Positions 17,484 to 25,611 of a DNA stretch of 39,540 bases are shown here, piece after piece. Position 1 is the first letter of the stretch. Each line of letters begins with the position of its first letter. The notes under the pieces were generated by a model that was given only the letters and a program-made list of their open reading frames with translations, was not told the DNA's origin and ran no database searches. The DNA is from Sphingobium indicum BiD32 (lineage in GTDB: Bacteria; Pseudomonadota; Alphaproteobacteria; Sphingomonadales; Sphingomonadaceae). Both the position numbers and the translations under genes were made by a program. The stretch lies in contig NZ_CAVK010000017.1 of assembly GCF_000382885.1 (NCBI RefSeq), positions 1 through 39,540 on the forward strand. The letters are read 5' to 3'.

Positions 17484-19259
17484 TCAGGCTGCGATGTCGT
17501 AAGGTCTGATTTCGCCGGTCAGATAGAGGTTGCGCGCCTTGGACCGGCTCAATTTGCCGGAGCTGGTGCGCGGCAGGGTGCGCGGCGGCACCAGTTCGAC
17601 AACGCAGTTCATGCCGGTGATCGCGCGCACTCGTTCGCGAATCTGGTCGCGCAGGCGGGAGCGTTCGTCATTGTCGGATGTGCGGCAATGGACCAGGACG
17701 GCGGGCGCTTCTTCCCCGCCGGGAGTGGTGATGGCGAAGGCGGCGATGTCGCCCTGTTTGAAGCCGGGCAGTTGTTCGACCGCCCATTCGATATCCTGCG
17801 GCCAGTGATTCTTGCCGTTGATGATGATCATGTCCTTGGCGCGACCGACGATGTAGAGATAGCCGTCGCTCAGATAGCCCATATCGCCGGTGTCGAGCCA
17901 GACGCGGCCAGATGCATCGGGGGCCATGCAGGCGTCAGTCGCGGCCTGATCGCGGAAATAGCCTACCATCAACGAAGGCCCGGTGGTCCACACCTTGCCG
18001 ATCTGCCGCTCGCTGAGCGGACCGCCATCCTCGTCGCGGATTTCCACGATCATGCCGCGCGCGGGCTTGCCGCAATTGACGATGGAACGGAAACGCTGCG
18101 GACGCCCTTCGGTAGCATCGCCGCCTGAGAGGTCGGTTTCCTCGACCAGTTCGACGATGATCCCTTCGCCCGGCGGCATGATGGTGACGGCCAGCGTCGC
18201 TTCGGCCAGGCCGTAGCTCGGCAGGAAGGCGTTGGGGGAGAAACCGGCGTCAGCAAAAGCATCGACGAAGCTCTGCATCACGTCGGGGCGAATCATGTCC
18301 GCGCCATTGCCTGCCAGCCGCCACCGGGACAGGTCGAACCGGTCCTGCGCCTTGGTCTGGCTGGACATGCGGCGGGCGCAGATGTCGTAGCCGAAGGTCG
18401 GCGAGTAACTGATCGAAGTGCCGGTGTTGCGGCTGATGAGGTCCAGCCAGGCCAGCGGGCGGCGGGCGAAATCCTCGGTTTTCATATAATCGGTCGACAC
18501 CTGATTGGCGACGACCGACAGGAAGCAGCCGACCAGCCCCATGTCATGATACCAGGGCAGCCAGCTGATGCAGCGGTCGCTGTCCTGCACTTCCATGCCA
18601 TGGCTGTGCGCAGCCAGATTGCTGAGCAGCGCATGATGCGTCACGGCGACGCCATGGGGGAAGCGGGTCGATCCGCTGCTATATTGCAGATAGGCGATAT
18701 CCTGCATCTGCGCCTGCGGCAGGTCGGCCGGGATCACGTCGCGAGCGATAAAATCCTCGAACGCGATACTTTCGACATTTTTCTGGCGGCCGGATTCGCC
18801 CGCCATGTCAGCCAGTTCCCTGGGGAACAGGAACAGCATCGGGTCGCAGCTGGTCAGCTGGACGTTGAGCTGGTCGATATAGCTGTCCTTGCCGCCAAAG
18901 CTGGTCGGCAGTGGCAGCGGCACCGGCCAGGCACCCGCATAGATGATGCCAAAGAAGAGCTGGGCGAAATCGACGCCTGTTTCAGCGACCAGAGCGACCC
19001 GGTCCTGCGGCTTGACACCATGGGCGATCAGCCGATGGGCGCAGCGAAGCGCGTCGGCGCGCAACTCGCTGAACGGATAGGGCCGCGCCAGATTGCCACG
19101 GGCATCGTGGAAATTGAGGCCGCGAACGCCCTGCGCTGCATAGTCGAGCGCTTCCCCCAGCGTCTCGAAGTCCGAGAAGCGGCGCGGCAGAACATCAGTG
19201 GTCGGCGTCGGTGCCATCATCTCTTGCGAACCCGTCATATTGGTTTCACCCAATGTCAT
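17484..19259 (-). CDS. fatty acyl-AMP ligase (FAAL-like, ANL superfamily)
   Basis: A 591-residue adenylate-forming enzyme that would activate a fatty acid as acyl-AMP and pass it to an acyl carrier protein. ANL motifs: YLQYSSGSTRFPHGVAVTH near residues 194-212 (P-loop), SWLPWYHDMGLVG near 232-244, PSYGLAEATLAV near 345-356, WLDTGDMGYLSDGYLYIVGR near 448-467 and KDMIIINGKNHWPQDIE after it. The wording matches FAALs rather than acyl-CoA synthetases. No PKS, NRPS or acyl carrier gene is adjacent. In related bacteria such enzymes feed lipid pathways including sphingolipid synthesis, which is an inference here. ATG at 19259 or 19238 (MTGS) are both possible starts, and neither has a strong ribosome site. 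Confidence 0.9.
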   Translation of the reverse strand: MTLGETNMTGSQEMMAPTPTTDVLPRRFSDFETLGEALDYAAQGVRGLNFHDARGNLARPYPFSELRADALRCAHRLIAHGVKPQDRVALVAETGVDFAQLFFGIIYAGAWPVPLPLPTSFGGKDSYIDQLNVQLTSCDPMLFLFPRELADMAGESGRQKNVESIAFEDFIARDVIPADLPQAQMQDIAYLQYSSGSTRFPHGVAVTHHALLSNLAAHSHGMEVQDSDRCISWLPWYHDMGLVGCFLSVVANQVSTDYMKTEDFARRPLAWLDLISRNTGTSISYSPTFGYDICARRMSSQTKAQDRFDLSRWRLAGNGADMIRPDVMQSFVDAFADAGFSPNAFLPSYGLAEATLAVTIMPPGEGIIVELVEETDLSGGDATEGRPQRFRSIVNCGKPARGMIVEIRDEDGGPLSERQIGKVWTTGPSLMVGYFRDQAATDACMAPDASGRVWLDTGDMGYLSDGYLYIVGRAKDMIIINGKNHWPQDIEWAVEQLPGFKQGDIAAFAITTPGGEEAPAVLVHCRTSDNDERSRLRDQIRERVRAITGMNCVVELVPPRTLPRTSSGKLSRSKARNLYLTGEIRPYDIAA

Positions 19260-19407
19260 AAATTATGTGATCGGCGCGCCGCTACCATCTTTGTTGGCGA
19301 CATGCACCGGATATTAGATTCCAGTCCGCCCTTGTAGCGCATAAGGCGCGGTGAAATTCCGGCCCGACTGTGGCATAAACATGGCGGCTGGCGCATGATG
19401 GGGCATT

Positions 19408-19932
19408 ATGACCAGCAAACGCCCCCGCGCACCGCTTGACGAGGACAGTCTGCGCGAAGCCGCGCTGCGCTATGTCAGCCGGTTCGCGACCAGCCGGGGC
19501 AAGCTGCTCGCCTATCTGCAACGCAAGATCAAGGAACGCGGCTGGGGCGGAGAACAGCCTGCGGACCTGCCCGCTTTGGTCGAGCGGCTGGCAGCGCTCA
19601 ATTATGTCGATGACAGCCAATATGCGGTGATGAAGAGCGCGGCGCTGGGTCGCCGGGGCTATGGCGCGCGCCGGATCAGCGAAAGCCTGCGCGCGGCGGG
19701 CATTGCGCCGGCCGACCGGGCGGATGCCGATGCGCAGGTGGACGCCGAAACATGGCTTGCGGCGGAACGCTATGCCCGGCGCAAGCGGGTCGGCCCCTAC
19801 GCCGCAGCAGCGCCGGACCCAAAGCAGCGCGACAAGGCGATCGCCGCCTTTCTGCGCGCAGGCCATAGCTATGCGATCGCCCGGCGCTGGGTCGATGCCG
19901 CGCCGGGCGAAGTGCCGGAGGCGGAGGAATGA
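19408..19932 (+). CDS. recX: RecX-family regulatory protein
   Basis: A 174-residue RecX-like protein, a family that binds RecA filaments and limits recombination activity. It is built of repeated three-helix units: LREAALRYVSRFATSRGKLLAYLQRKI, then LPALVERLAALNYVDDSQYAVM, and GYGARRISESLRAAGI. The sentence 'LNYVDDSQYA' is close to the 'L.YldD..fA' hallmark of the family. The C-terminal half (KQRDKAIAAFLRAGHSYAIARRWV) fits the third repeat. It is not next to recA. It is divergent from the acyl-AMP ligase gene across 148 bases and 47 bases upstream of the DUF192 lipoprotein gene, probably cotranscribed with it. Confidence 0.9.
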   Translation: MTSKRPRAPLDEDSLREAALRYVSRFATSRGKLLAYLQRKIKERGWGGEQPADLPALVERLAALNYVDDSQYAVMKSAALGRRGYGARRISESLRAAGIAPADRADADAQVDAETWLAAERYARRKRVGPYAAAAPDPKQRDKAIAAFLRAGHSYAIARRWVDAAPGEVPEAEE

Positions 19933-19979
19933 GGGTTAATCCTCTCCCCTCCAGCCGTGAATCGTTTTAGGCAGGCGGC

Positions 19980-20501
19980 ATGACCCGCTTTCCTGCCCTG
20001 ATCGCCCTGGCGCTGCTTGCAGCCTGTTCCACCCAGCCACCGCCGGTCGATAATAATTCCTCCACCGCAGCAACCCCCACCGCGCTGCTGCCGCTGGTGA
20101 TCCGAAGCGAGAAGGGTGCGCAACGCTTCAGCGTCGAGGTCGCCGCGACGCCGCAGCAGCAGGAAGCCGGGCTGATGTTCCGTAAAGAACTGGCGGACAA
20201 TGGCGGGATGCTCTTCCCCATGGCCCCGCCACGCACGGCGAGTTTCTGGATGAAGAACACGCTGATCCCGCTCGACATGCTGTTCATCCGCACCGATGGA
20301 ACGATCGCCTTCATCGGCGCCAACACCGTCCCCTATTCGCGAGAACCGGTATCCGCGGGCGTCCCTGTCGCCGCCGTGCTGGAACTGCGCGGCGGGCGCG
20401 CGGCGGAACTGGGGATCGAGGAAGGCGATGCCGTGCAATGGGGCGGTTGCGCCGTGCCGGGGGAAAAGGTTGCCTCCGATCTCAATTTCTGTCCGGGATG
20501 A
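19980..20501 (+). CDS. DUF192 family lipoprotein
   Basis: A 173-residue envelope protein. The lipobox is LALLAACST near residues 9-17 with Cys16, so it is probably lipidated. After a low-complexity spacer, the DUF192 domain runs from about residue 40. It shows FSVEVAATPQQQEAGLMFRKEL, MLFPMAPPRTASFWMKNTLIPLDMLFI and the terminal AVLELRGGRAAELGIEEGDAV. The biochemical role of DUF192 is not established. It follows recX closely and is itself followed, 5 bases after its stop, by a clear intrinsic terminator at 20507-20532. Confidence 0.93.
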   Translation: MTRFPALIALALLAACSTQPPPVDNNSSTAATPTALLPLVIRSEKGAQRFSVEVAATPQQQEAGLMFRKELADNGGMLFPMAPPRTASFWMKNTLIPLDMLFIRTDGTIAFIGANTVPYSREPVSAGVPVAAVLELRGGRAAELGIEEGDAVQWGGCAVPGEKVASDLNFCPG

Positions 20502-20506
20502 CTTTG

Positions 20507-20532
20507 AAAAATGCGCGGAAGAGCGCATTTTT
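20507..20532 (+). terminator. rho-independent terminator after the DUF192 gene
   Basis: Perfect 10-bp arms AAAAATGCGC and GCGCATTTTT flank the loop GGAAGA. The descending arm ends in a T run, so the hairpin works as a terminator for the + strand recX/DUF192 transcript. The matching A run also makes it plausible in the other direction. It separates that unit from the NDUFA12 gene, which starts 75 bases later. Confidence 0.85.
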
Positions 20533-20606
20533 GTGGCCGAATGGGCGTCAGCCCATTCCCAAAACGCCTTGCCAATCCCCCGCTCCAGCGGCTAAGCGCG
20601 TGGGCC

Positions 20607-21005
20607 ATGGGAATTCTCGGCAAGATCTTCACCTGGTGGGATGGCGCGACCATCGGCACCTCGCTGTTCACCGCTCGCAAGGGCAAGAAGGTGGGCGAGG
20701 ACATTCAGGGCAATATCTATTATGAAGGCGGCAGCGACGTCCATGGCGTGCCGCGCCGCTGGGTGATCTATAACGGCGCGAACGACGCCAGCCGGGTGCC
20801 GGCCGAATGGCATGGCTGGCTGCATCATTCGATCGAGGGCACGCCGGAAAGCTTCCTGCCGCCGCCGCGCATCTGGGAACGGGAATTCACCCCCAACGCC
20901 ACTGGCACCGCTCTTGCCTATCGCCCGTCCGGCGCAATGGAAAAGGGCGGCCTGCGCCAGAAGGCGACCGGCGATTATGAGGCATGGAGCCCCGACGCAT
21001 CATGA
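20607..21005 (+). CDS. NADH:ubiquinone oxidoreductase accessory subunit NDUFA12 (17.2 kDa)
   Basis: A 132-residue homologue of the mitochondrial complex I subunit NDUFA12 (B17.2), one of the supernumerary subunits already present in alphaproteobacteria. It opens FTWWDGATIGTSLFTARKGKKVG and continues with DIQGNIYYEGG, RRWVIYNGANDASRVPAEWHGWLHH and REFTPNATGTALAYRP, all characteristic. It would sit on the peripheral arm of complex I at the cytoplasmic face and aid assembly. No nuo genes are in the window, which is normal for this gene. The ATG at 20607 gives the family N-terminus; longer frames run back through the terminator. Its stop overlaps the next start as ATGA. Confidence 0.95.
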   Translation: MGILGKIFTWWDGATIGTSLFTARKGKKVGEDIQGNIYYEGGSDVHGVPRRWVIYNGANDASRVPAEWHGWLHHSIEGTPESFLPPPRIWEREFTPNATGTALAYRPSGAMEKGGLRQKATGDYEAWSPDAS

Positions 21006-21649
21006 TCCGCCGTCCGGCGGGGGCTAGCCTGTCGATCCTGCTTGGCGCGCCCTTGCTGGCGCTGTCCGCCTGTGGCGACAGCGACGTGCCCGCCGCCAAC
21101 CAGACCGGCCCGGTCCGGGTGCAGGGCACGCCAATCCGGTCGGGCGACGCCGCCACCCTGCCCGGCACGCCGATGGCGGAGCGTGTGGCTGTGATCGGCC
21201 TGCTCAACAAGCGCAACGGCCTGACCCGCGATCTGACGATGAAGCCGGGCGAGGCGCTGCGCGTGGGCGACGCGATCGTGCGGCTTCAGGCCTGCGAAAC
21301 CAGCGCGCCGTGGGAAAATGTGCAGGAAACCGGTGCCTTCGTGCAACTGGACGTCCGCAGCAGCGCCGATGGCAAATGGCGGCGCAATTTTTCCGGCTGG
21401 CTGTTCCGCGAACGGCCCGACCGCAACGTCGTGCAGCACCCGGTCTATGATGTGTGGGTCAGAAGCTGTGCGATGGCATGGCCAGAAAGCGGCCCTGAGT
21501 CGGTCAAGATCGGTGGCAAGGGCGAACCGGTTGCAGCATCGTCCGCCAGCGGCGCGAACGCCAGTTCCGCGGCCACGCCAGCGCCTGCCGACAGCACGCC
21601 AAGCCCCGCCCCCAGCGGCACGCCCGCAACCGCCGCCCCCAGCAACTGA
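21002..21649 (+). CDS. DUF2155 family lipoprotein
   Basis: A 215-residue protein with a lipoprotein signal (LLALSACGDS, Cys near residue 24) and a DUF2155 domain near residues 65-160. The domain includes VIGLLNKRNGLTRDLTMKPGEALRVGD, RLQACETSAPWENVQETGAF and FSGWLFRERPDRNVVQHPVYDVWVRSC. DUF2155 function is unknown; its steady position beside NDUFA12 and aat in alphaproteobacteria suggests an envelope role. The ATG at 21002 overlaps the NDUFA12 stop; another in-frame ATG lies 18 bases earlier. The last 40-50 residues are a Ser/Ala/Pro tail. That tail, and the end of the domain itself, are encoded antisense to the 3' end of aat over 205 bases. Confidence 0.92.
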   Translation: MIRRPAGASLSILLGAPLLALSACGDSDVPAANQTGPVRVQGTPIRSGDAATLPGTPMAERVAVIGLLNKRNGLTRDLTMKPGEALRVGDAIVRLQACETSAPWENVQETGAFVQLDVRSSADGKWRRNFSGWLFRERPDRNVVQHPVYDVWVRSCAMAWPESGPESVKIGGKGEPVAASSASGANASSAATPAPADSTPSPAPSGTPATAAPSN

Positions 21650-22194
21650 AGATAGTCGCGCTGGGCAATCTCGACCGCGCCGAGCGAGTGGAGATGGTCG
21701 GTCATGAACTGGCAGTCGAGCAGGGTGAAGCCACCAAAGCGCAGCCGCGCGACCAGCCAGGCCAGCGCAACCTTTGAAGCGTCAGTACGGCGCGACACCA
21801 TCGATTCGCCAAAGAAGGCGCGGCCAAGCGAGACGCCATAAAGGCCACCCACCAGTGCCTCGCCCTCCCACACCTCGATCGAATGGGCGAAGCCAAGAGC
21901 GTGGAGCTGACGGTAGGATTGTTCGATCGGGCCGTTGATCCAGGTCGATGGCCGGTCGGGCGCAGCCTGCGCACAGAGGGCGACGATCCCGGCGAAATCG
22001 CGGTTGGCGGTTACCCGGAAATGGTCCCGGCGCAGCGTTTTCGACAGTGAGTGCGACATATGGAAGCGATTGAGCGGCAGGATCGCCCGCCGCCTGGGTT
22101 CGACCCAATAGACCTCCTCCGCCTCTCGATCGTCGGACATGGGGAACACGCCGATGGCATAGGCTTGCAGCAGGATCAGCGGGTCGATCGTCAT
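21445..22194 (-). CDS. aat: leucyl/phenylalanyl-tRNA-protein transferase
   Basis: A 249-residue Aat enzyme that adds Leu or Phe from aminoacyl-tRNA to N-terminal Arg/Lys of proteins, marking them for ClpAPS (N-end rule). Landmarks: LLQAYAIGVFPMSDD near residues 8-22, VYWVEPRRRAILPLNRFHMSHSL near 28-50, TWINGPIEQSYRQLHALGFAHSIEVWEG near 84-111, LVGGLYGVSLGRAFFGESMVSR near 114-135, and FTLLDCQFMTDHLHSLGAVEI near 155-175. It ends QLLTHTS, as sphingomonad members do. An Ala/Gly-rich insert of about 45 residues precedes that end, longer than usual. A start 21 bases upstream (MPLEQKA) is possible. The 3' end overlaps the DUF2155 gene convergently. Confidence 0.93.
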   Translation of the reverse strand: MTIDPLILLQAYAIGVFPMSDDREAEEVYWVEPRRRAILPLNRFHMSHSLSKTLRRDHFRVTANRDFAGIVALCAQAAPDRPSTWINGPIEQSYRQLHALGFAHSIEVWEGEALVGGLYGVSLGRAFFGESMVSRRTDASKVALAWLVARLRFGGFTLLDCQFMTDHLHSLGAVEIAQRDYLQLLGAAVAGVPLGAGLGVLSAGAGVAAELAFAPLADDAATGSPLPPILTDSGPLSGHAIAQLLTHTS

Positions 22195-22296
22195 CGCCTT
22201 CTGCTCTAGCGGCATCGGTCCATCCGGTCATCACCGGACTCGACAGGATCGCGCAAAAGCGCCACCACGGCATGGGCTTCGGGGGGAGCAGCGATT

Positions 22297-23394
22297 ATGG
22301 CACAGGACCGGACGGGCAGCGACGCGGCCAGCCTCTTTGCCTCACCGGCGCGGCTGCTGGGAGGGACGCTGATCTTTGTCGGCATCGTCTTTGTCGCGGC
22401 GGTATCGGCCTATGTCGCGGCGGGCTGGCCGGTCGCGGACGCGGCATATATGGTAACTTTGACAATATTTTCAGTGGGTTATGGCGAAGTCCGGCCAATC
22501 GCCACGCCCTATCTGCGTGTCGTCACCATCGCCACCATGGTATTGGGCTGCACCGGCATGATCGTGCTGACCGGCGCGCTGGTGCAGATGTTCGCGGCCA
22601 TTCAATTGCGCCGATTGCTGGGACTGGATCGTATGCAGACTTTGATCGAACGGCTGAGCGGCCATGTGGTGATTTGCGGCTTTGGCCGGATCGGCGTGCA
22701 ACTGGCCAAGGAACTGCACGCGGCGGGCACGCCCTTCGTCATATTGGAGCGCGACGGCGGCAAGATCGCCGAGGCGCAGGCGCTGGGCTATCTGTGCCAT
22801 CGTGGCGAGGCGACCGAGGAAAGCGCGCTGCGCATTGTCCGCATCGACCGGGCGAAAATCCTGGCCACGGTCCTGCCCGATGACGCCGCCAATGTGTTCA
22901 TCACCCTGTCGGCGCGCAACATCAATCCGGGCATGGAGATCATTGCGCGCGGCGAGGCACCGACCACCGAAAGCAAGCTGCTGCACGCAGGCGCGGACAA
23001 GGTGGTGCTGCCCACCCATATCGGCGCCGAGCGGATCGCCGAGATGATCCTCTATCCCTCCACCGCCGGTTTCGTCGCCGATTCGGCCGCAATGGGCCAG
23101 ATGAAGCGCGGCCTGCACGAATTCGGGCTGGAGCTGGAAATGGTTGTTGTGCCGGACAAGGGCGCGATGACCGGGGTGACCGTGGGAGAGGCCGAGCGGC
23201 GCGGCCGGGGTGCCTTCTTCGTCGTCCAGATCGACCATGCCAATGGCAAGAGCATCCAGCATCCCGGCGAGGAAGTGCGGCTGGAGGCGCAGGATCAGGT
23301 GCTGCTGGTGGTGCGCGGCAGCCGCGTGTCGGCGGGGGCGATCTTCACCGCCCCGGCGCAGCGGCAACGCACCGGGCGGACCTTCTTCGGATAG
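22297..23394 (+). CDS. 2TM potassium channel with RCK (TrkA-N/TrkA-C) domains
   Basis: A 365-residue MthK-like ion channel. TM1 spans about residues 22-43 (TLIFVGIVFVAAVSAYVAAG). The pore helix and filter are MVTLTIFSVGYGEVRP near 52-67 (filter SVGYGE), and TM2 is about 72-96. The soluble part starts with a Rossmann RCK domain, HVVICGFGRIGVQLAKEL near 123-140, which would bind a nucleotide or ion and gate the pore. A TrkA-C-like domain runs from about 270 to 350 (MTGVTVGEAERRGRGAFFV). It would conduct K+ across the inner membrane. The RCK and filter motifs are intact. It lies divergent from aat and 47 bases upstream of the dipeptidase gene. Confidence 0.93.
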   Translation: MAQDRTGSDAASLFASPARLLGGTLIFVGIVFVAAVSAYVAAGWPVADAAYMVTLTIFSVGYGEVRPIATPYLRVVTIATMVLGCTGMIVLTGALVQMFAAIQLRRLLGLDRMQTLIERLSGHVVICGFGRIGVQLAKELHAAGTPFVILERDGGKIAEAQALGYLCHRGEATEESALRIVRIDRAKILATVLPDDAANVFITLSARNINPGMEIIARGEAPTTESKLLHAGADKVVLPTHIGAERIAEMILYPSTAGFVADSAAMGQMKRGLHEFGLELEMVVVPDKGAMTGVTVGEAERRGRGAFFVVQIDHANGKSIQHPGEEVRLEAQDQVLLVVRGSRVSAGAIFTAPAQRQRTGRTFFG

Positions 23395-23441
23395 CCGACC
23401 GGCGATTGACTTGGGGGAATGCGCGCCTACCCTCGACACCC

Positions 23442-24671
23442 ATGAAAAGCCTTCGTCTCGCGGCGTTGCCGCTGCTGTTCGCCGCCCTGCCCGCCCATGG
23501 AGCGCCCGATCCCTATGCCGCGCGGATCGCGCGGGTGCTCAAAGCCACGCCCCTGATCGACGGGCATAATGACTGGCCCGAAGCGCTGGCGGAAAAGGCG
23601 AAGGACGCGCGCTGGACGATGGACCTGACGCAGCTGGACCCCAAGCAATATCATACCGACATCAAGCGGTTGAAGGCAGGCGGCGTCGGCGGGCAGTTCT
23701 GGTCGGTCTGGGTGTCGGCGGACTTGCCGCAGGTGCAACAGGTAAAGGATACGCTGGACCAGATCGGGATGGTCCATGCGCTCGCCGATCGCTATCCGCG
23801 CGATTTTACGCTGGTGACGACGGCGGCGCAACTGCGCGCGGCGCACAAGGCAGGGCGCATCGGATCGCTGATCGGCGTCGAGGGCGGCGGGCAGATCGAC
23901 GGGAGTCTGGCGGTGCTGCGCGCCTATCGCGGGCTGGGCGCGGCCTATCTGACCCTGACACACAGCCGCACGCTCGACTGGGCCGACAGCGCGACCGACA
24001 ATCCCGGACATGACGGGCTGACCCCCTTTGGCGAGGATGTGGTGCGCGAACTCAACCGGCTGGGGATGCTGGTGGATCTGAGCCATGTCAGCGAGGCGAC
24101 GATGCTGGACTCGCTGCGGGTGACGAAGGCGCCGGTCATATTCTCCCACTCCAACGCCCGCGCATTGTGCGACACCCCGCGCAACGTGTCGGACGTGGTG
24201 CTGCAACAGGTGGCGGCCAATGGCGGCGTGGTGATGGTCAATTTTGCGGCGCAATATGTGTCGGAAGCCCGTCGGGTCTGGGGCGCTGACCGCAGCGCAG
24301 AGATCGCCCGCTATAATGCGCCGCCCTTTGGTGGCCTCCATATCGGCGACCCCAGGGGCGCGGAAAGGGCTTTGGCAGCGTGGGAAGCCACGCATCCTGA
24401 GCCGGTGGCGACGATCGGGCAGGTGGCCGACCATATCGAGCATATCGTCAAGGTCGCTGGCGTGGATCATGTCGGCATCGGCAGCGATTTCGACGGGGTC
24501 GGCGATTTGCCCGAAGGATTGAGCGGGGTGGAGACCTATCCGGCGTTGCTCGCCGAACTGATGCGGCGGGGGTGGAGCGACGCGGATCTCGCCAAGCTGG
24601 TCGGCGGCAATGTGCTGCGGGTGATGGAAGCGGCGGAGAAGGTGAGTAGCTCCCTTACCCCTCTCCCTTGA
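23442..24671 (+). CDS. membrane dipeptidase (peptidase family M19)
   Basis: A 409-residue exported zinc dipeptidase of the renal dipeptidase type. A signal peptide spans residues 1 to about 20 (LRLAALPLLFAALPAHGA). Metal and active-site motifs are present in order: LIDGHNDWPEAL near 38-49 (His, Asp), GVEGGGQIDGS near 146-156 (bridging Glu), LTLTHSRTLDWADS near 170-183 (His), VDLSHVSEATM near 210-220 (His) and VGIGSDFDGVGDLP near 343-356. It would cleave dipeptides, including D-amino acid or beta-lactam-like bonds, in the periplasm. The ATG at 23442 starts the signal peptide. The final residues, SSSLTPLP, come from an intergenic palindrome: the TGA lies in the loop of a 10-bp hairpin. So the native C-terminus was probably altered by repeat insertion. 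Confidence 0.94.
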   Translation: MKSLRLAALPLLFAALPAHGAPDPYAARIARVLKATPLIDGHNDWPEALAEKAKDARWTMDLTQLDPKQYHTDIKRLKAGGVGGQFWSVWVSADLPQVQQVKDTLDQIGMVHALADRYPRDFTLVTTAAQLRAAHKAGRIGSLIGVEGGGQIDGSLAVLRAYRGLGAAYLTLTHSRTLDWADSATDNPGHDGLTPFGEDVVRELNRLGMLVDLSHVSEATMLDSLRVTKAPVIFSHSNARALCDTPRNVSDVVLQQVAANGGVVMVNFAAQYVSEARRVWGADRSAEIARYNAPPFGGLHIGDPRGAERALAAWEATHPEPVATIGQVADHIEHIVKVAGVDHVGIGSDFDGVGDLPEGLSGVETYPALLAELMRRGWSDADLAKLVGGNVLRVMEAAEKVSSSLTPLP

Positions 24672-24680
24672 GGGAGAGGG
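24659..24680. repeat. palindrome over the dipeptidase stop codon
   Basis: Perfect 10-bp arms CCCTCTCCCT and AGGGAGAGGG flank a 2-base loop. The TGA stop of the dipeptidase gene spans loop and right arm. The motif resembles dispersed intergenic palindromes of proteobacteria. It may also end transcription, although no T run follows. Confidence 0.75.
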
Positions 24681-24813
24681 CTGCGGAGACTTGGCTGCTT
24701 GCAGCCTTAGTCGCAGCTGGGTGAGGGTGAACAACCTCACGGCAGCACACCGTATCCGCGTCGATCCCCCTCATCCAACTTCGCCTAGGCGGCTGACCGC
24801 CAAGGCTTCGTAT

Positions 24814-24836
24814 CCTTCTCCCCGCCGGGGAGAAGG
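24814..24836. terminator. hairpin between the dipeptidase gene and cysQ
   Basis: Perfect 10-bp arms CCTTCTCCCC and GGGGAGAAGG flank the loop GCC, 10 bases beyond the cysQ stop. With the palindrome at 24659-24680 it forms a pair of repeats bounding the convergent intergenic space (24672-24846). The rest of that space holds shorter imperfect palindromes, such as GTGAGG...CCTCAC near 24721-24740, and no gene. It probably works as a factor-independent stop or as a repeat-borne hairpin; the T tract is missing. Confidence 0.6.
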
Positions 24837-24846
24837 CTCACGCTAC

Positions 24847-25611
24847 TCAATCCTTCCCCGCTGCCTGCACCTGCGCCACCAGCGCCAGCACCTGTTCGGC
24901 ATGTTCCTTACGGCAGATCAGCAAGTCAGGCATATAGACGTCGCGCTGGTTGTAGATCAGCGGGCTGCCATCGATGCGGCTGGCGTGCAGGCCGTGGGCC
25001 AGGGCAACGGCGGCCGGGGCCATGCTGTCCCATTCATATTGGCCGCCAGAATGGAGGTAGATGTCCGCCTGCCCCAGGATGATCGCCATGGCTTTCGCCC
25101 CGGCGCTGCCCATCGGCACCAGTTCCGCGCCCAGTTTCTCGGCCACCGCCACCGCTTCGGCGGCGGGGCGGGTGCGGCTGACGACCATGCGCAGTTGAGC
25201 AGGCGCGGGCGGCACCACGCGCGGCTCGTCGGTGCGGATGACGACGCCGCCGTCGAGGCCGGGTAAAGCCACCGCGCCGATCGCGGCCTGCCCGTCGATC
25301 GCCAGGCCGACATGCACCGCCCAGTCGGCGCGCGCTTCGCCATATTCGCGGGTGCCATCGACCGGATCGACGATCCAGACGCGCGACTGGCTCAGCCGGT
25401 CCTCATTATCCTTTTCCTCTTCGGACAGGAGGCCGTCCTCAGGCCGCACCTCGCGCAGGGCGTGGCACAGGAACTGGTTGGCGGTCTGGTCACCCGCCTT
25501 GCCCAGCGCCTTGGGGCTGAACAGCCCCGATTCCCGCACGTCGAGCAGGATTTTTCCCGCAACCTCTGCCAGATGGGCCGCCAGCGCGGCGTCGGTCAGG
25601 CCGCCGCTCAT
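24847..25611 (-). CDS. cysQ: 3'(2'),5'-bisphosphate nucleotidase
   Basis: A 254-residue member of the inositol monophosphatase superfamily that removes the 3'-phosphate from PAP (and PAPS), a by-product of sulfate assimilation. Metal-binding motifs are all present: [10 protein letters not shown] near residues 60-69, [16 protein letters not shown] near 78-93, and [11 protein letters not shown] near 189-199. The start overlaps the cysNC stop as ATGA, so it is the last gene of the cysD-cysNC-cysQ operon, and this context makes CysQ far more likely than an inositol phosphatase. The gene end faces the dipeptidase gene across palindromic repeats. Confidence 0.95.
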   Translation of the reverse strand: MSGGLTDAALAAHLAEVAGKILLDVRESGLFSPKALGKAGDQTANQFLCHALREVRPEDGLLSEEEKDNEDRLSQSRVWIVDPVDGTREYGEARADWAVHVGLAIDGQAAIGAVALPGLDGGVVIRTDEPRVVPPAPAQLRMVVSRTRPAAEAVAVAEKLGAELVPMGSAGAKAMAIILGQADIYLHSGGQYEWDSMAPAAVALAHGLHASRIDGSPLIYNQRDVYMPDLLICRKEHAEQVLALVAQVQAAGKD

